A stretch of DNA of 64,000 nt. It comes from Arenibacter certesii DSM 19833. Lineage in GTDB: Bacteria > Bacteroidota > Bacteroidia > Flavobacteriales > Flavobacteriaceae. The notes beneath the pieces were generated by a model. The model was not told the DNA's origin, made no database searches, and saw only the letters and a list, made by a program, of their open reading frames with translations. The stretch is taken from NCBI RefSeq assembly GCF_000429545.1, contig NZ_AUCB01000006.1:124001-188000 (forward strand). The letters are read 5' to 3'. The position numbers were made by a program, and so were the translations under genes. Positions 24,230 through 34,588 of the stretch are shown in pieces (positions within the stretch are counted from its first letter, which is position 1; each line of letters begins with the position of its first letter).

Positions 24230-26881
24230 ATGAAAACGAGCTGCTTAGCTTTATGTGTTCTACTATTCACACAAATAATTTGCTACGCTCAAGACTCAAC
24301 AGCAATCTTAATTAAAAAGACCTACACCACCCAATATATTAGGGATATGCTTCCCCCTTATGTAGATGGAAACTTGGAGGAGGATACATGGTCATTGGTA
24401 CCATGGGAAGGTGGTTTTGTGGAGCAGAGACCAGACGAAAATACCGAGCCAGATCATCAGACCAAATTTAAAATTCTTTACGATAAGCACTTCCTCTATG
24501 TAGGTATCCGTTGTTACGACAGTGAACCCAACAAGATAGAAAAGCGACTATCTAGACGCGATGGTTTTGAAGGAGATTGGATCGCTATTTTTATCGATAG
24601 TTATTTTGATAAACGCACCGCATTCGGCTTTTTGGTGACTGCAGCAGGGGTAAAGGCCGATATTTTAGAATCTAATAATGGAGAAAATGAGGATGAGAGC
24701 TGGAATCCTATCTGGTATACTAAAACCAAAATAGATTTAGAAGGATGGACAGCAGAAATGAAAATACCTTTAAGTCAGCTTAAATTTGGTGCAACCAAGG
24801 AGCAAACTTGGGGATTACAATTAATGCGCCGACTTTTTAGGGAAGAGGAGCGATCCGTATGGCAACGTCTGCCCCAAGATACCCCTGGTTTTGTAAGTGA
24901 ATTTGGCATGCTCCAAGGCCTCATTGATCTAGAACCCCAAAAACAATTGGAAATTCAGCCATACGCCATCTCAAAACTGGAAACGTATGAAGAAGAACAA
25001 AACAATCCGTTCCTAACAGGACAAGATGGAAAGTTTACTGCGGGCCTAGATGCCAAAATCGGTATTACAAATGACCTCACCCTAGACCTCACTATAAACC
25101 CAGACTTTGGGCAGGTAGAGGCAGATCCATCGGCTATTGCTTTAGATGGATTTCAGATATTTTTCGAAGAAAAACGTCCATTCTTTGTTGAGAATAAAAA
25201 TATATTCGATTATCGCGTCTCCCCTTCCCAAGCAGGAAATACCTTTGGATTCGACAATGTATTTTATTCGAGAAGAATAGGAAGAAGTCCACAAGGATTT
25301 CCACAAACCGAAGCAGGCGAATTTGTAGACCAACCAGACAATACCGCTATCCTAGGAGCTGCAAAATTCAGTGGAAAAACTAAGGACGGATGGTCTATCG
25401 GAATTCTAGAGAGCACCACAGCACGAAAGTATGCTACCATAGACAATAACGGTCAGCGAAGGAGAGAGGTAGTAGAACCGTTGACAAATTATTTTGTGGG
25501 ACGATTACAAAAAGACTTTAATAACCGTAATAGCTATATTGGAGGTATTTTCACCACTACTAACAGAGAAAACCTAAATGAAGATCTTAGTTTTCTACAC
25601 AAATCCGCCTATTCAGGAGGGTTCGACTTTAAACATCAGTGGAATGAGCGCAACTGGTACATAGCAGGAAATATACTATGGAGCCACGTACAGGGAGACA
25701 CTACGGCCATTATTCAAACCCAGAAATCTATCACCCATTTGTTTCAGAGAGTTGGTGCAAAACACCTAAGCCTTGATCCCAATAGAACCTCCATGAGCGG
25801 CACCGGAGGAAATATTCAAGTAGGGAAGGTAGGGAACGGGCATTGGAAATTTGAAACCGGATTTACTTGGAGATCTCCGGAGTTAGAACTTAACAATGTA
25901 GGCTTTCAGCGTCAGGCAGATGACCTAAGACACTATAATTGGATCGGGTATCAAACTCTAAAACCAGACAATAACTTCCGAAAAGTGGGTATCAATTACA
26001 ATCATTGGAGCGTTTGGGACTTTGGAGGCAATCATAACCTTTTACAATTTAATACCAGTAGTTGGCAAAACTGGAAAAATAATTGGTTTACAAATGTTGG
26101 ATTCAATTACTCCCCCATACAATATTCCAATTATGCGTTAAGAGGCGGACCAAGATTGCGACTGTCACCAGAAATTAGTTTTTCTAATGGGATGGAAACA
26201 GATAGCCGCAAGAAACTTCAATTATCTATATTCCAAAATGGTAGCAAAGCCATGGACAATTCCAATAAATCCTATAGTATAGAATTGGGGATTAGTTATC
26301 AACCATTAAATGCATTGCGTATTTCTGCCTTTCCCGAATATGGCACCGTTAACAACAACTTACAGTATATAAATAACATTACCACCCACAATGGCATCAC
26401 CTACCTCAACGGAACAGTAGAGCAGAAGACCTTGAGCATGTCCGTGAGATTAAATTATACCATCAATCCAAACCTATCTATTCAATATTGGGGACAACCC
26501 TTTATATCTAATGGCCGTTACTTTAATTTTAAGGAAATAAAAGATCCCTTGGCCACGTCTTTTGAAAACAGGATAATTAGCTATCAAAAGAACCAAATTA
26601 CCTTAAATGAGAATATCTATTCGGTAGATTCTAACATAGATGGCACGGTAGATTTCACATTCGACAACCCAAATTTCTCGGTGATTCAATTTCGATCAAA
26701 TTTAGTTTTACGTTGGGAATATATCCCTGGGTCCGAGCTGTTTTTAGTGTGGTCACAGGACGTATCCCGCTCCGGAGACCCACAACTCACACTCTTTAAC
26801 GGGCTAAAGGATAATATATTTAACGGAGAGAAACCCAAAAACATCTTTCTACTAAAGGCCACATACCGCTTTGTACTATAG
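24230..26881 (+). CDS. DUF5916 protein (CBM9-like domain plus outer-membrane barrel)
   Basis: This 883-residue protein has a signal peptide (residues 1-20, ending CYAQ). Residues 35-220 resemble a carbohydrate-binding family 9-like sandwich (PPYVDGNLEEDTWSLVPWEG, HFLYVGIRCYD, AEMKIPLSQLKFG). From about 250 to the end the sequence alternates as in an outer-membrane beta-barrel, starting DLTLDLTINPDFGQVEADPS and FFEEKRPFFVEN, and it ends with an aromatic residue (ATYRFVL). This is the DUF5916 architecture, common in Bacteroidota; the function is not established. It is probably monocistronic. Confidence 0.8.
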   Translation: MKTSCLALCVLLFTQIICYAQDSTAILIKKTYTTQYIRDMLPPYVDGNLEEDTWSLVPWEGGFVEQRPDENTEPDHQTKFKILYDKHFLYVGIRCYDSEPNKIEKRLSRRDGFEGDWIAIFIDSYFDKRTAFGFLVTAAGVKADILESNNGENEDESWNPIWYTKTKIDLEGWTAEMKIPLSQLKFGATKEQTWGLQLMRRLFREEERSVWQRLPQDTPGFVSEFGMLQGLIDLEPQKQLEIQPYAISKLETYEEEQNNPFLTGQDGKFTAGLDAKIGITNDLTLDLTINPDFGQVEADPSAIALDGFQIFFEEKRPFFVENKNIFDYRVSPSQAGNTFGFDNVFYSRRIGRSPQGFPQTEAGEFVDQPDNTAILGAAKFSGKTKDGWSIGILESTTARKYATIDNNGQRRREVVEPLTNYFVGRLQKDFNNRNSYIGGIFTTTNRENLNEDLSFLHKSAYSGGFDFKHQWNERNWYIAGNILWSHVQGDTTAIIQTQKSITHLFQRVGAKHLSLDPNRTSMSGTGGNIQVGKVGNGHWKFETGFTWRSPELELNNVGFQRQADDLRHYNWIGYQTLKPDNNFRKVGINYNHWSVWDFGGNHNLLQFNTSSWQNWKNNWFTNVGFNYSPIQYSNYALRGGPRLRLSPEISFSNGMETDSRKKLQLSIFQNGSKAMDNSNKSYSIELGISYQPLNALRISAFPEYGTVNNNLQYINNITTHNGITYLNGTVEQKTLSMSVRLNYTINPNLSIQYWGQPFISNGRYFNFKEIKDPLATSFENRIISYQKNQITLNENIYSVDSNIDGTVDFTFDNPNFSVIQFRSNLVLRWEYIPGSELFLVWSQDVSRSGDPQLTLFNGLKDNIFNGEKPKNIFLLKATYRFVL

Positions 26882-26899
26882 AAGAACTTCCTAACTGCT

Positions 26900-27286
26900 C
26901 TATACCCATTCCTTAATAAAGGAAAATAATAACAGTCCCCAACCTACTACCAACAACAATCCCCCTAAGGGCGTTACGGGACCTAAAAATCGCACGTTAA
27001 GACCTTTGGAAGCTCCTATAACTAAACCGTAAATACTAAAGGAAAACAAAAAGACCCCAAGCATAAAACAATAGGCCATATACTTTTCTAGAGGCGATTC
27101 TAAATTTAAATTAAACCCTAACACTATCAATAAAATAGCATGATACATCTGGTACTTTACTCCCGTCTCAAAACTTGTCAATTGTTCTGCTGTTAGCGTT
27201 TTTTTTAACGCATGTGCTCCAAAAGCACCAAAAACGATGGCCAATAAACCGTATAGCGACCCAATAACATGTACTATTAATACCAT
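26900..27286 (-). CDS. DUF423 small membrane protein
   Basis: This 128-residue protein has four membrane helices and the DUF423 signature: GAFGAHALKKTLT near residue 20, then YQMYHAILLIVLG and PLGGLLLVVGWGLL. Function unknown; it is widespread in bacteria. It begins a minus-strand cluster after the S9 peptidase and DUF2141 genes (25-base gap to the latter), and may be their last gene. Confidence 0.88.
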   Translation of the reverse strand: MVLIVHVIGSLYGLLAIVFGAFGAHALKKTLTAEQLTSFETGVKYQMYHAILLIVLGFNLNLESPLEKYMAYCFMLGVFLFSFSIYGLVIGASKGLNVRFLGPVTPLGGLLLVVGWGLLLFSFIKEWV

Positions 27287-27311
27287 AAACCTATTTCTTA
27301 ATCAATTTACC

Positions 27312-27722
27312 TTAATTAACCCAAACCTCTAAAATCGTATCTCTGGAGACGAACACCACACAGTCTTTATAGGAAGGGGGACCAAAAAGTTTCATTTTAG
27401 CATTGGAAAAAGCCACCTTCTCCTTAGGAATACCTAGCCAATTCACATCTAATTCATCATTACCGTTTTCATCGTGAAACACCGCTAGAGCGTAATTCCC
27501 ACTGGGGAGATCATCAATGAGCACCGTTGTAGTGTTTTCTTTTGCAACAACACTATTTGACCTAAAAACTTTATCGAACTTTAAAAAATTTTCAGCTTCC
27601 GTATAAAGCGCTACACTAATCTTCCCTTTGTTCGAAGGAACCCCTTTCACCTCAACGGATAGGTTAATTTGAGACATACCCAGCATTGGGACAATAAGAA
27701 CTAATAACAAAACCTGTCTCAT
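27312..27722 (-). CDS. DUF2141 exported protein
   Basis: This 136-residue protein has a signal peptide (LLLVLIVPMLGMSQ). The DUF2141 fold follows: GKISVALYTEAENFLK, IDDLPSGNYALAVFHDENGN, LDVNWLGIPKEKVAFSN. Such proteins are periplasmic or outer-membrane-associated beta-sandwiches of unknown role, often found near TonB-dependent or envelope genes. It precedes the DUF423 gene closely. Confidence 0.85.
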   Translation of the reverse strand: MRQVLLLVLIVPMLGMSQINLSVEVKGVPSNKGKISVALYTEAENFLKFDKVFRSNSVVAKENTTTVLIDDLPSGNYALAVFHDENGNDELDVNWLGIPKEKVAFSNAKMKLFGPPSYKDCVVFVSRDTILEVWVN

Positions 27723-27866
27723 AATAGCGATTTTTTGTTTTAGGCAATACTCTTAAATAAAAGCCAGTCGACATCGAAAAGAATATACCGATAACCTCTG
27801 AAAATTCATCTTAATGGAGCCTTTAAATCTTACTTAGCGGACAATATGTCACTATATATCAGCAAA

Positions 27867-28298
27867 CTACTCCTTCTCCACATTAATTTTTGACGACAAA
27901 TAATCGTAAAGGGCTTTAGTTGCAGTACTGTCAGACAAATTAAAGTACATTTTTAAAGAGTCGTTATAGACCATTCTTATTTTAGAGTGGGACAGTTTAT
28001 CCACAAAAACATGCACCTTCGTTTCACCTATGCTATCTTCCTTAAATACCCCTTTCTCTATTTCTTTGACCGAAAATCCATTTATACGTTCCATAGAAGG
28101 AATTTTAGGCACCATAGTAAGGCTGTCCATTTCTGAAAATGGAATTTTCTGATAATAAATCCCTGAAAAAATGCGGAAAGAATTATTCTCTATTTTCGTC
28201 CAGTTTTTATAATGTGCCATAAAGGCCAAAGAAACTACTATTAAAGTCACCACTATAAGCAGATTCAATAACCATGAACTCTTACTATTCTGTGCCAT
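27867..28298 (-). CDS. Membrane-anchored protein with PH-like domain (hypothetical)
   Basis: This 143-residue protein has one N-terminal helix (about 10-27, LLNLLIVVTLIVVSLAF) and an extracytoplasmic domain. That domain alternates strands (SFRIFSGIYYQKIPFSEM, KVHVFVDKLSHSKIRM) and ends in a helix (TATKALYDYLSSKI), in the manner of bacterial PH-like domains. I do not recognise a specific family. It starts 4 bases after the stop of the S9 peptidase, so the two are likely co-transcribed. Confidence 0.55.
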   Translation of the reverse strand: MAQNSKSSWLLNLLIVVTLIVVSLAFMAHYKNWTKIENNSFRIFSGIYYQKIPFSEMDSLTMVPKIPSMERINGFSVKEIEKGVFKEDSIGETKVHVFVDKLSHSKIRMVYNDSLKMYFNLSDSTATKALYDYLSSKINVEKE

Positions 28299-28301
28299 AT
28301 A

Positions 28302-30335
28302 TTAATTATTAGGGGTCTTATATTTATCGAACCAAGCCAAAATATTGGCCACTTTAGTGATTAAGTTACTGGGTCTATTGGCAATTCCGTGACTAGCTTC
28401 AGGTACTTCAACCAAAACAGTCTCTATCTTACGCAGCTTTAACGCGTGGTATAATTGTTTGGCCTCACTGGGAGGTGTCCTTAGGTCATCCATACCCACC
28501 ATTACCAAAGTAGGGGTTTCTATATTGCCCACTAGGGATATGGGGGAAAATTTCCAATATTCCTCAAAATTCTCCCAAGGTTGCCCAGGCAATCTAGAAT
28601 GGGCATACCCAAAGTAATTATCGGCCACCAATGTTTTACTAATCCAGTTCATAACTGGTTTAATAACGGCTGCTGCCTCAAATCTATTGTTCTTCCCTAT
28701 CATCCAGGCAGACATAATACCTCCTGCACTACCTCCTGTAACAAATAATTGATCTTCATGAGCGATCCCCATTTTAATACAATGGTCTACGCCGTCCATA
28801 ACATCGTTATAATCCTCGCCTGGGTAGTTGTGGAATAACAAGTTCCCAAATTCTTCCCCATAACTGGTACTTCCCCTAGGGTTAGGATAAAATACTACAT
28901 ATCCCGCTGCTGCAAATAGCTGTATCTCTGCACTAAATCGGTCTCCATAATTTAAAATGGGACCTCCGTGGTTTTCTACCAAAAAAGGATACATTTTTTC
29001 AGGATCATAATTGGGAGGATAAACCACCCAACCTTGAAGCTCTCTTTGGTCCACTGAAGAAGTATACCATACTTCCTCTACCTTCCCCAAGGTTCTAAAA
29101 TCGAACAAAGCCTTATTTAAACCAGTGATTTTATCCGTTTTATTAGATCTAGAATTCACCACGGCCAGTTCTGCTGGGTGATAAGGAGTGGACAAGGTAT
29201 AGGCAATATGCCCATTTTGCGAAACACTAAAAGAACCACTAGCATAGGGCCTTCCTAATGTGGTCCCTCCCATATTATCGGCAAGTTTAGACGTTTTTCC
29301 ACTTAAAGAAACATATCCTATCTTACTATTACCTTTATCGTCATAAGAAAAATAAAGTCCCCTACTTTTGGCATCCCATACAATATTCTCTACATCCCTA
29401 TCCAGCTCCATAGGAATTTCCCTTTGGTTCTGGCCGTCTACATCCATTATATATAAGCGGGTAACCTGATACGCCTGCACCCTATCTTCATAGCCCAGAT
29501 AAGCTATATGCTTGCCGTTGGGAGAGACTATTGGATTTTTATCAGGACCTCGTTTTTGAGTGAGCTGTATTGTATTTCCACTAACCACATCTACTGCATA
29601 GACCTCGCTATTTCTAAAATCGTATTCCCAATCTACATTTCTATTTCCCGAAAAATAGATCTTTTGTCCGTCCAACGACCAAGAAAGTGGACCTCCATGA
29701 TGAAAATCCCCACTAGTAATCTGTCCTTCTGCCCCTCCATTGGCAGGGATAAGAAAGATATGGTTGAATCCTGGAGGGATATAACCGCTACCATCCCTTT
29801 CGTGGTGCAATCTATCTGTTATTCTTGGGGCCTCTGCCCATTTTGCCCCTTTGGGTTTTTTAGGAATCTTAGCCGCTACCGGTGCATCTCTATCCACATG
29901 CATGGAAAAGGCCAACTGATCTCCTTGGGGAGACCAAGACAGGGAAGACGGACTGAAAGGAAGCTGCGAGATTTTAGCCAGCTTTCCGGACCCCATCCAG
30001 TACATAAAAATTTCTGCACCTTGGTCTGTAGCACTAATAAATGCCAATCTATCGCCGTTAGGTGACCACACTGCGCTAGATTCATTTACTTCCCTAGACG
30101 TGATCTTTTGGTGTTGGGAACCATCGGATTTAATCATCCATAGGTTACCCACGGCTTTATCATCCATGATATCGAACCCCATTCTCCGATATACAATCCA
30201 ATCCCCCTGAGGAGAAATTTGAGGATCGGAAACGTATTCTAGATCAAATACATCTAAATAAGAAAAAACTTTATCCTCTGCCTGACTAAAATTTAGGAGA
30301 GGAATCAATAAAAACAATAGAAATCGATACGACAT
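28302..30335 (-). CDS. S9-family serine peptidase (acylaminoacyl/dipeptidyl type)
   Basis: This 677-residue exported prolyl-oligopeptidase-family enzyme has a signal peptide at 1-19. Residues 25-390 hold WD40/TolB-like propeller repeats (SPQGDWIVYRR, SPNGDRLAFISA, SPNGKHIAYLG). The C-terminal alpha/beta-hydrolase carries the nucleophile in GGSAGG, the aspartate in VGMDDLRTPPSEA and the histidine in EASHGI. It would degrade peptides in the periplasm. It is followed by the small PH-like protein gene. Confidence 0.9.
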   Translation of the reverse strand: MSYRFLLFLLIPLLNFSQAEDKVFSYLDVFDLEYVSDPQISPQGDWIVYRRMGFDIMDDKAVGNLWMIKSDGSQHQKITSREVNESSAVWSPNGDRLAFISATDQGAEIFMYWMGSGKLAKISQLPFSPSSLSWSPQGDQLAFSMHVDRDAPVAAKIPKKPKGAKWAEAPRITDRLHHERDGSGYIPPGFNHIFLIPANGGAEGQITSGDFHHGGPLSWSLDGQKIYFSGNRNVDWEYDFRNSEVYAVDVVSGNTIQLTQKRGPDKNPIVSPNGKHIAYLGYEDRVQAYQVTRLYIMDVDGQNQREIPMELDRDVENIVWDAKSRGLYFSYDDKGNSKIGYVSLSGKTSKLADNMGGTTLGRPYASGSFSVSQNGHIAYTLSTPYHPAELAVVNSRSNKTDKITGLNKALFDFRTLGKVEEVWYTSSVDQRELQGWVVYPPNYDPEKMYPFLVENHGGPILNYGDRFSAEIQLFAAAGYVVFYPNPRGSTSYGEEFGNLLFHNYPGEDYNDVMDGVDHCIKMGIAHEDQLFVTGGSAGGIMSAWMIGKNNRFEAAAVIKPVMNWISKTLVADNYFGYAHSRLPGQPWENFEEYWKFSPISLVGNIETPTLVMVGMDDLRTPPSEAKQLYHALKLRKIETVLVEVPEASHGIANRPSNLITKVANILAWFDKYKTPNN

Positions 30336-30433
30336 GTAATTATGGCTGTTGGATTGTTAAAATTTCGGCTAAGCCTCTTAGGCTATAAAATAACAAATCA
30401 AAAATAACTGGTAATTTCTTCAAAAAAAAGTGA

Positions 30434-31594
30434 TTATCCTCTAAACAAAAAGAATCTATCTTTCATTTCCTCTATGGCAGCACTTTTATTGGTAATGATA
30501 TAATTAATAGCCTCGGAAGTAAACGTTTTCCCTTTATCGGTCAAGGAAATAATACTATCATCTATGGTAATCATATTATTTTTTAACGCAAGATCCAAGA
30601 CAGACTGTGCACGCACTTTATGCCAATTAATATGTTCGTTAAGGTGATTAATATGACGTTCCGATTTTTCTGAATGATTTTGGAGATGCAATAAAAAGGT
30701 TAGTAAATGCACTTCCACTTTTTGTCGTTTTTGACGATATAGCACTGAGATTAACCCTCTGTTGGGTGAAAACATATAGATTAAAAAGAACAATACGCCC
30801 AAAACGGTAGTGATAGAACCTGCTATGGAAGCATCCAACCAATGGGCCACCCAATAGCCAAGTATCGCACCAATAATTCCAAAAACAGAGGCCATCAATA
30901 GCATTTTCTTAAGATTATTGGTCAAAAGATAAGCCATAGCAGGCGGAGCGATCATAAGTGCCACTACCAAAATTGCCCCTACTGCATCAAAAGCTCCAAC
31001 AGTAGTAACCGAAGCAACCGTCATAAGGCCATAATGCATGATAACTGGCGAAAACCCAAGGGTGGCCGCCAACTGCTTGTCGAAAGTGCTAATTTTCAAT
31101 TCCTTAAAGAAGGCCAATAAAAGGGCAAGAGTTACCAATAAAATAATCCCAATTACCCAAAGGGATTTTGGCCCCATATCTGCACTTCCAATTATCACAC
31201 GGTCGAAGGGTGCAAAGGCCAGCTCTCCCAATAGTACGGCATCCACATCCAAATGCACATCTCCTGCATTTTTGGCAATCAATATTACCCCAATACTAAA
31301 AAGAGAGGGAAAAACCAGGCCAATGGCCGTGTCTTCCTTCACCAATCCCGTCTTTTGGATATATTCTACTAGTACTACCGTAAGAATGCCACTAAAGGCA
31401 GCCAATAAGATTAACCACGGAGAGTTCAGGTCTTCGGTAAGGAAAAATCCAATTACTATTCCGGGCAATATAGAATGACTAATAGCATCACTGATCATGG
31501 CCATTTTACGAAGCACCAAGAAGGTACCCGGAATGGCACAGGCCACAGCAACAATGCAAGCAATAAGTTGTATTTCTATTTGCGCGCTAGTCAT
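30434..31594 (-). CDS. Mn/Zn ABC transporter permease 2, with a C-terminal regulator-like tail
   Basis: This 386-residue inner-membrane protein of the ABC-3 family (ZnuB/MntB/TroD) has eight or nine helices (about 8-275; GTFLVLRKMAMISDAISHS is the conserved early motif). A soluble tail of about 100 residues ends in HTH-like sequence (LALKNNMITIDDSIISLTDKGK), similar to the C-terminal half of DtxR-type proteins. Longer permeases with such a tail occur in Bacteroidota and spirochaete Mn/Zn systems. It overlaps the previous permease gene by 8 bases. Confidence 0.85.
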   Translation of the reverse strand: MTSAQIEIQLIACIVAVACAIPGTFLVLRKMAMISDAISHSILPGIVIGFFLTEDLNSPWLILLAAFSGILTVVLVEYIQKTGLVKEDTAIGLVFPSLFSIGVILIAKNAGDVHLDVDAVLLGELAFAPFDRVIIGSADMGPKSLWVIGIILLVTLALLLAFFKELKISTFDKQLAATLGFSPVIMHYGLMTVASVTTVGAFDAVGAILVVALMIAPPAMAYLLTNNLKKMLLMASVFGIIGAILGYWVAHWLDASIAGSITTVLGVLFFLIYMFSPNRGLISVLYRQKRQKVEVHLLTFLLHLQNHSEKSERHINHLNEHINWHKVRAQSVLDLALKNNMITIDDSIISLTDKGKTFTSEAINYIITNKSAAIEEMKDRFFLFRG

Positions 31595-32714
31595 GGGTAT
31601 TGTCTTGCTGGTTATACAGATTCATGGCCTTATCATACCCTTTCTGGGTAAGGGACCACATAGGACCATCTACGGTGATATATGCTCTATCCTCTAAGTT
31701 TTTTAAAGAGTTCCGGGTATATCCCTGAAAATTATTAAGAATTTTAATCTTATGGGGGTGAGATATATCATTATGGGTCTTGGCTATTTCAAACATAAAA
31801 TAAAGCGTCTTATGCAATTGTAGATCGTTCCTATTTTTCCAATGCCTAATCTCACGGAACAAAATCCCCCTCCCTGGGGAGAAAAGAAAAGAAATCACCA
31901 CAATGGCAGCCGCGATCAAAACAATTACCGGCCCAGTAGGAAGGTTGTTGGAAGTAGCACTGATTGCAGTCCCGAATATTCCAGACAATGCCCCAAAAAG
32001 TGATGCTAGGAAAACCATTATCCCCAAATTATTAGTCCATTGCCTAGCTGCAGCCGCAGGTGCAAGTAACATGGCACTCATAAGTACCACACCCACCGTT
32101 TGTAAGCCTATCACAATAGCCATAACAATTAGCGTAGTCATTAAGACATCCAACACATAGGTATTCAACCCTAGGGATTTACTGTAATCTGGATCAAAAT
32201 GTAGCACTTTAAATTCTTTCCAAAAAATGATTAAAACCACTAAGGAAACCCCCATTACCACGGCCATTAACCACACATCGCTTTCTACCAAGGTAGCTGC
32301 CTGTCCAAATAGGTACTTATCCAATCCCGCTTGCTGAGCATCGGGCATTTTCTGCACAAAAGTCAATAACAGCATCCCAAAACCAAAGAATAGCGATAGG
32401 ATTAAACCAAGGGCGGTGTCGGACTTTAGATGGGTTTTCTTAATAATACCACTAATCCAAAAAGTACCTATCAGTCCACTTATCAATGCCCCTATCAATA
32501 GCGTGTTGCTCGTTTTTGCACCGGTGATTAAAAACGCGATTACTATTCCTGGAAGGGCTGCATGGGAAATAGCATCGCCCAAAAGACTTTGTTTTCGCAG
32601 TACTGCAAAACTACCCAGCATCCCGCAGACTATTCCCAAAATAGCAGTACCCAGGGTAATAGTACGCAGGGTATAGTCTGTGAGCACTAAAGAAAAATAT
32701 TCCTGTACGGACAT
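31587..32714 (-). CDS. Mn/Zn ABC transporter permease 1
   Basis: This 375-residue ABC-3-type permease starts MSVQEYFSLVLTDYTLRTI; GSFAVLRKQSLLGDAISHA is the family motif. Eight or so membrane helices are followed by a cytoplasmic tail (about 285-375) ending with WSLTQKGYDKAMNLY, again winged-helix-like. It starts 6 bases downstream of the ATPase gene and overlaps the second permease gene. With that gene it would form the membrane channel of a TroCD/MntBC-type importer. Confidence 0.87.
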   Translation of the reverse strand: MSVQEYFSLVLTDYTLRTITLGTAILGIVCGMLGSFAVLRKQSLLGDAISHAALPGIVIAFLITGAKTSNTLLIGALISGLIGTFWISGIIKKTHLKSDTALGLILSLFFGFGMLLLTFVQKMPDAQQAGLDKYLFGQAATLVESDVWLMAVVMGVSLVVLIIFWKEFKVLHFDPDYSKSLGLNTYVLDVLMTTLIVMAIVIGLQTVGVVLMSAMLLAPAAAARQWTNNLGIMVFLASLFGALSGIFGTAISATSNNLPTGPVIVLIAAAIVVISFLFSPGRGILFREIRHWKNRNDLQLHKTLYFMFEIAKTHNDISHPHKIKILNNFQGYTRNSLKNLEDRAYITVDGPMWSLTQKGYDKAMNLYNQQDNTHD

Positions 32715-32720
32715 AAAATT

Positions 32721-33458
32721 TTATTGTAATAAACTAACCTTATAATTAATCCCATAGGTCTTGGTAAGGTTGTCATCATTAAAAATATCCTTGACCGAGC
32801 CCGTAGCTATTTTTTTTACGTTAAGAAAGGTCACCCAATCAAAATATTCGGGAACCGTTTGTAAATCGTGATGCACTACCACCACTGTTTTTCCAGATTT
32901 CCTTAATTCCTTTAAAATATTAATAATGGCCTTTTCGGTCGTGGCATCCACCCCTTGAAAAGGTTCGTCCATAATATAAATACTAGCCTTTTGCACTAGA
33001 GCTCTCGCTAAAAACACCCGTTGTTGCTGGCCCCCACTAAGCTGACTTATCTGCCTACTTCTAAACTCCAGCATCCCAACCTTTTCCAAAGCTTCCAAGG
33101 CCTCTTTCTTCTCGGTTTTCCCCGGCCGTTTTATCCAACCCAGACTCCCATAGGTTCCCATAAGCACAACATCTAGGGCCGTAGTTGGAAAGTCCCAATC
33201 TACACTACCTTTTTGGGGAACATAGGCCACCTCCTTGTATTGCTTTTTATATGGTTTCCCAAATATTTCTATGGTACCTGCAATGGGTTTTACAATATCT
33301 AACATAGCCTTAATCAAAGTAGATTTCCCTGCCCCATTAGGTCCTACAATGGCCATAAGTACACCTTCTGGAATAGACAGATCTACATCCCATAGCACCG
33401 GCTTAAAGTTATAAGCTACCGTTAGGTCATCGACTTTTATAGCTATTTTATCCTTCAT
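32721..33458 (-). CDS. Mn/Zn ABC transporter ATP-binding protein
   Basis: This 245-residue ABC ATPase has Walker [10 protein letters not shown] (39-47), Q-loop [13 protein letters not shown], signature LSGGQQQR, Walker [10 protein letters not shown] and switch histidine VVVHHD. The WDFP motif after the Q-loop is usual for the Mn/Zn class. It energises the two permeases encoded downstream and follows the binding-protein gene after about 95 bases. Confidence 0.93.
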   Translation of the reverse strand: MKDKIAIKVDDLTVAYNFKPVLWDVDLSIPEGVLMAIVGPNGAGKSTLIKAMLDIVKPIAGTIEIFGKPYKKQYKEVAYVPQKGSVDWDFPTTALDVVLMGTYGSLGWIKRPGKTEKKEALEALEKVGMLEFRSRQISQLSGGQQQRVFLARALVQKASIYIMDEPFQGVDATTEKAIINILKELRKSGKTVVVVHHDLQTVPEYFDWVTFLNVKKIATGSVKDIFNDDNLTKTYGINYKVSLLQ

Positions 33459-33553
33459 GTTTCCTGGTAGGTATTATTTGTTATGGACTTTAGGTGTATG
33501 CCTACTAAACTTTTCACTACTACCAACCACTACCTTAAGATCCGTTTTCATCT

Positions 33554-34588
33554 CTATTTTAAAGCCTCAACAATAGTGTTAACGTTGTATTTGAACATCC
33601 CTATATAAGTACCTTCAATAGTTCCTTTTGTTCCTAGGGCATCGGAATATAGGTTGCCGCCAATACTTACATTGTGACCTTTGGAAGTTACAGCCGCCTG
33701 CAACGCCTCTATATTACGTCTCGGTACGGAGGTTTCAATAAAAATTGATTTCACCTTATTATCTATTATAAACTGGGATAGCTGCTGAACATCTTGCACC
33801 CCTGCTTCCGTAGCGGTAGAAATTCCTTGCAAGCCCAATACCTGAAATCCATAAGCCATTCCAAAGTAATTAAAGGCATCATGGGCCGTTACAACTATAC
33901 GTTTCTCAGCGGGAAGCGTTTCTATGACCCCTTTTATCTCTTCCTCCAACGCTTCTAGTTCCTTTAGATATTGCTTGCTATTTACTGTAAATAGTCCTGC
34001 GTTATCAGGATCCAATTCTTTAAGCTTTTCCGTTACATATTGGGTTATTTGTGTCCAAAAGCCCACATTAAACCAAATATGGGGATCATAATTGGAGCCA
34101 AATTGTTCGGAAGCTAATAGCTCTTTCCTATCTAAAATATCGGTAATAGCAACTGTATTTTTATGTTGCTTTTCCATTCTCTCAAAAATATCTACCAACT
34201 TCCCCTCTAGGTGCAAACCACTATAAAAAACAACATCTGCATTAAATAATTTATTCACATCACCCTCGCTGGCCTTATATAGATGAGGATCTACCCCACT
34301 CCCCATAAGTCCTTGAATATCTATAGCATCTCCCCCAATTTGGTGTAAGAGATCTGTTATTATAGATGTGGTAGCTACCACTTTAAGCTTTCCATTGTCC
34401 TTATTTTTGGAGTTCGACTTACAGCCCATTAAACCAATCAATAGTATAAGAATAAGGAAGCTTTTATTTCCAAAAAGTTGCATTGACTTTAAAGAGTCCT
34501 TTGCTATTTTTCCGTTAGGGAACTTATTGAAGCCGTATCCTAGACCCATTTTCCATTTTGTTATTTTTGTCCTCTGCTCTAAACTCAT
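33554..34588 (-). CDS. Mn/Zn-binding lipoprotein (ZnuA/MntA-type)
   Basis: This cluster A-I solute-binding protein presents the metal to the importer. Metal ligands are suggested by SGVDPHLYKASE, NYDPHIWFN, TAHDAFNYF and FIETSVPRRN. The ZnuA-type His-rich loop is absent, which slightly favours manganese. The ATG at 34588 overlaps the stop of the regulator gene (ATGA), but a better start is M36 at 34483, which gives a lipoprotein signal MQLFGNKSFLILILLIGLMGC. The longer start would place 35 residues before the signal. Confidence 0.87.
   Translation of the reverse strand: MSLEQRTKITKWKMGLGYGFNKFPNGKIAKDSLKSMQLFGNKSFLILILLIGLMGCKSNSKNKDNGKLKVVATTSIITDLLHQIGGDAIDIQGLMGSGVDPHLYKASEGDVNKLFNADVVFYSGLHLEGKLVDIFERMEKQHKNTVAITDILDRKELLASEQFGSNYDPHIWFNVGFWTQITQYVTEKLKELDPDNAGLFTVNSKQYLKELEALEEEIKGVIETLPAEKRIVVTAHDAFNYFGMAYGFQVLGLQGISTATEAGVQDVQQLSQFIIDNKVKSIFIETSVPRRNIEALQAAVTSKGHNVSIGGNLYSDALGTKGTIEGTYIGMFKYNVNTIVEALK

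Noticed and set aside
29508-30065. 185-residue plus-strand frame opposite the S9 peptidase
   Set aside because: It mirrors the propeller region of a well-supported gene and shows no recognisable domain.
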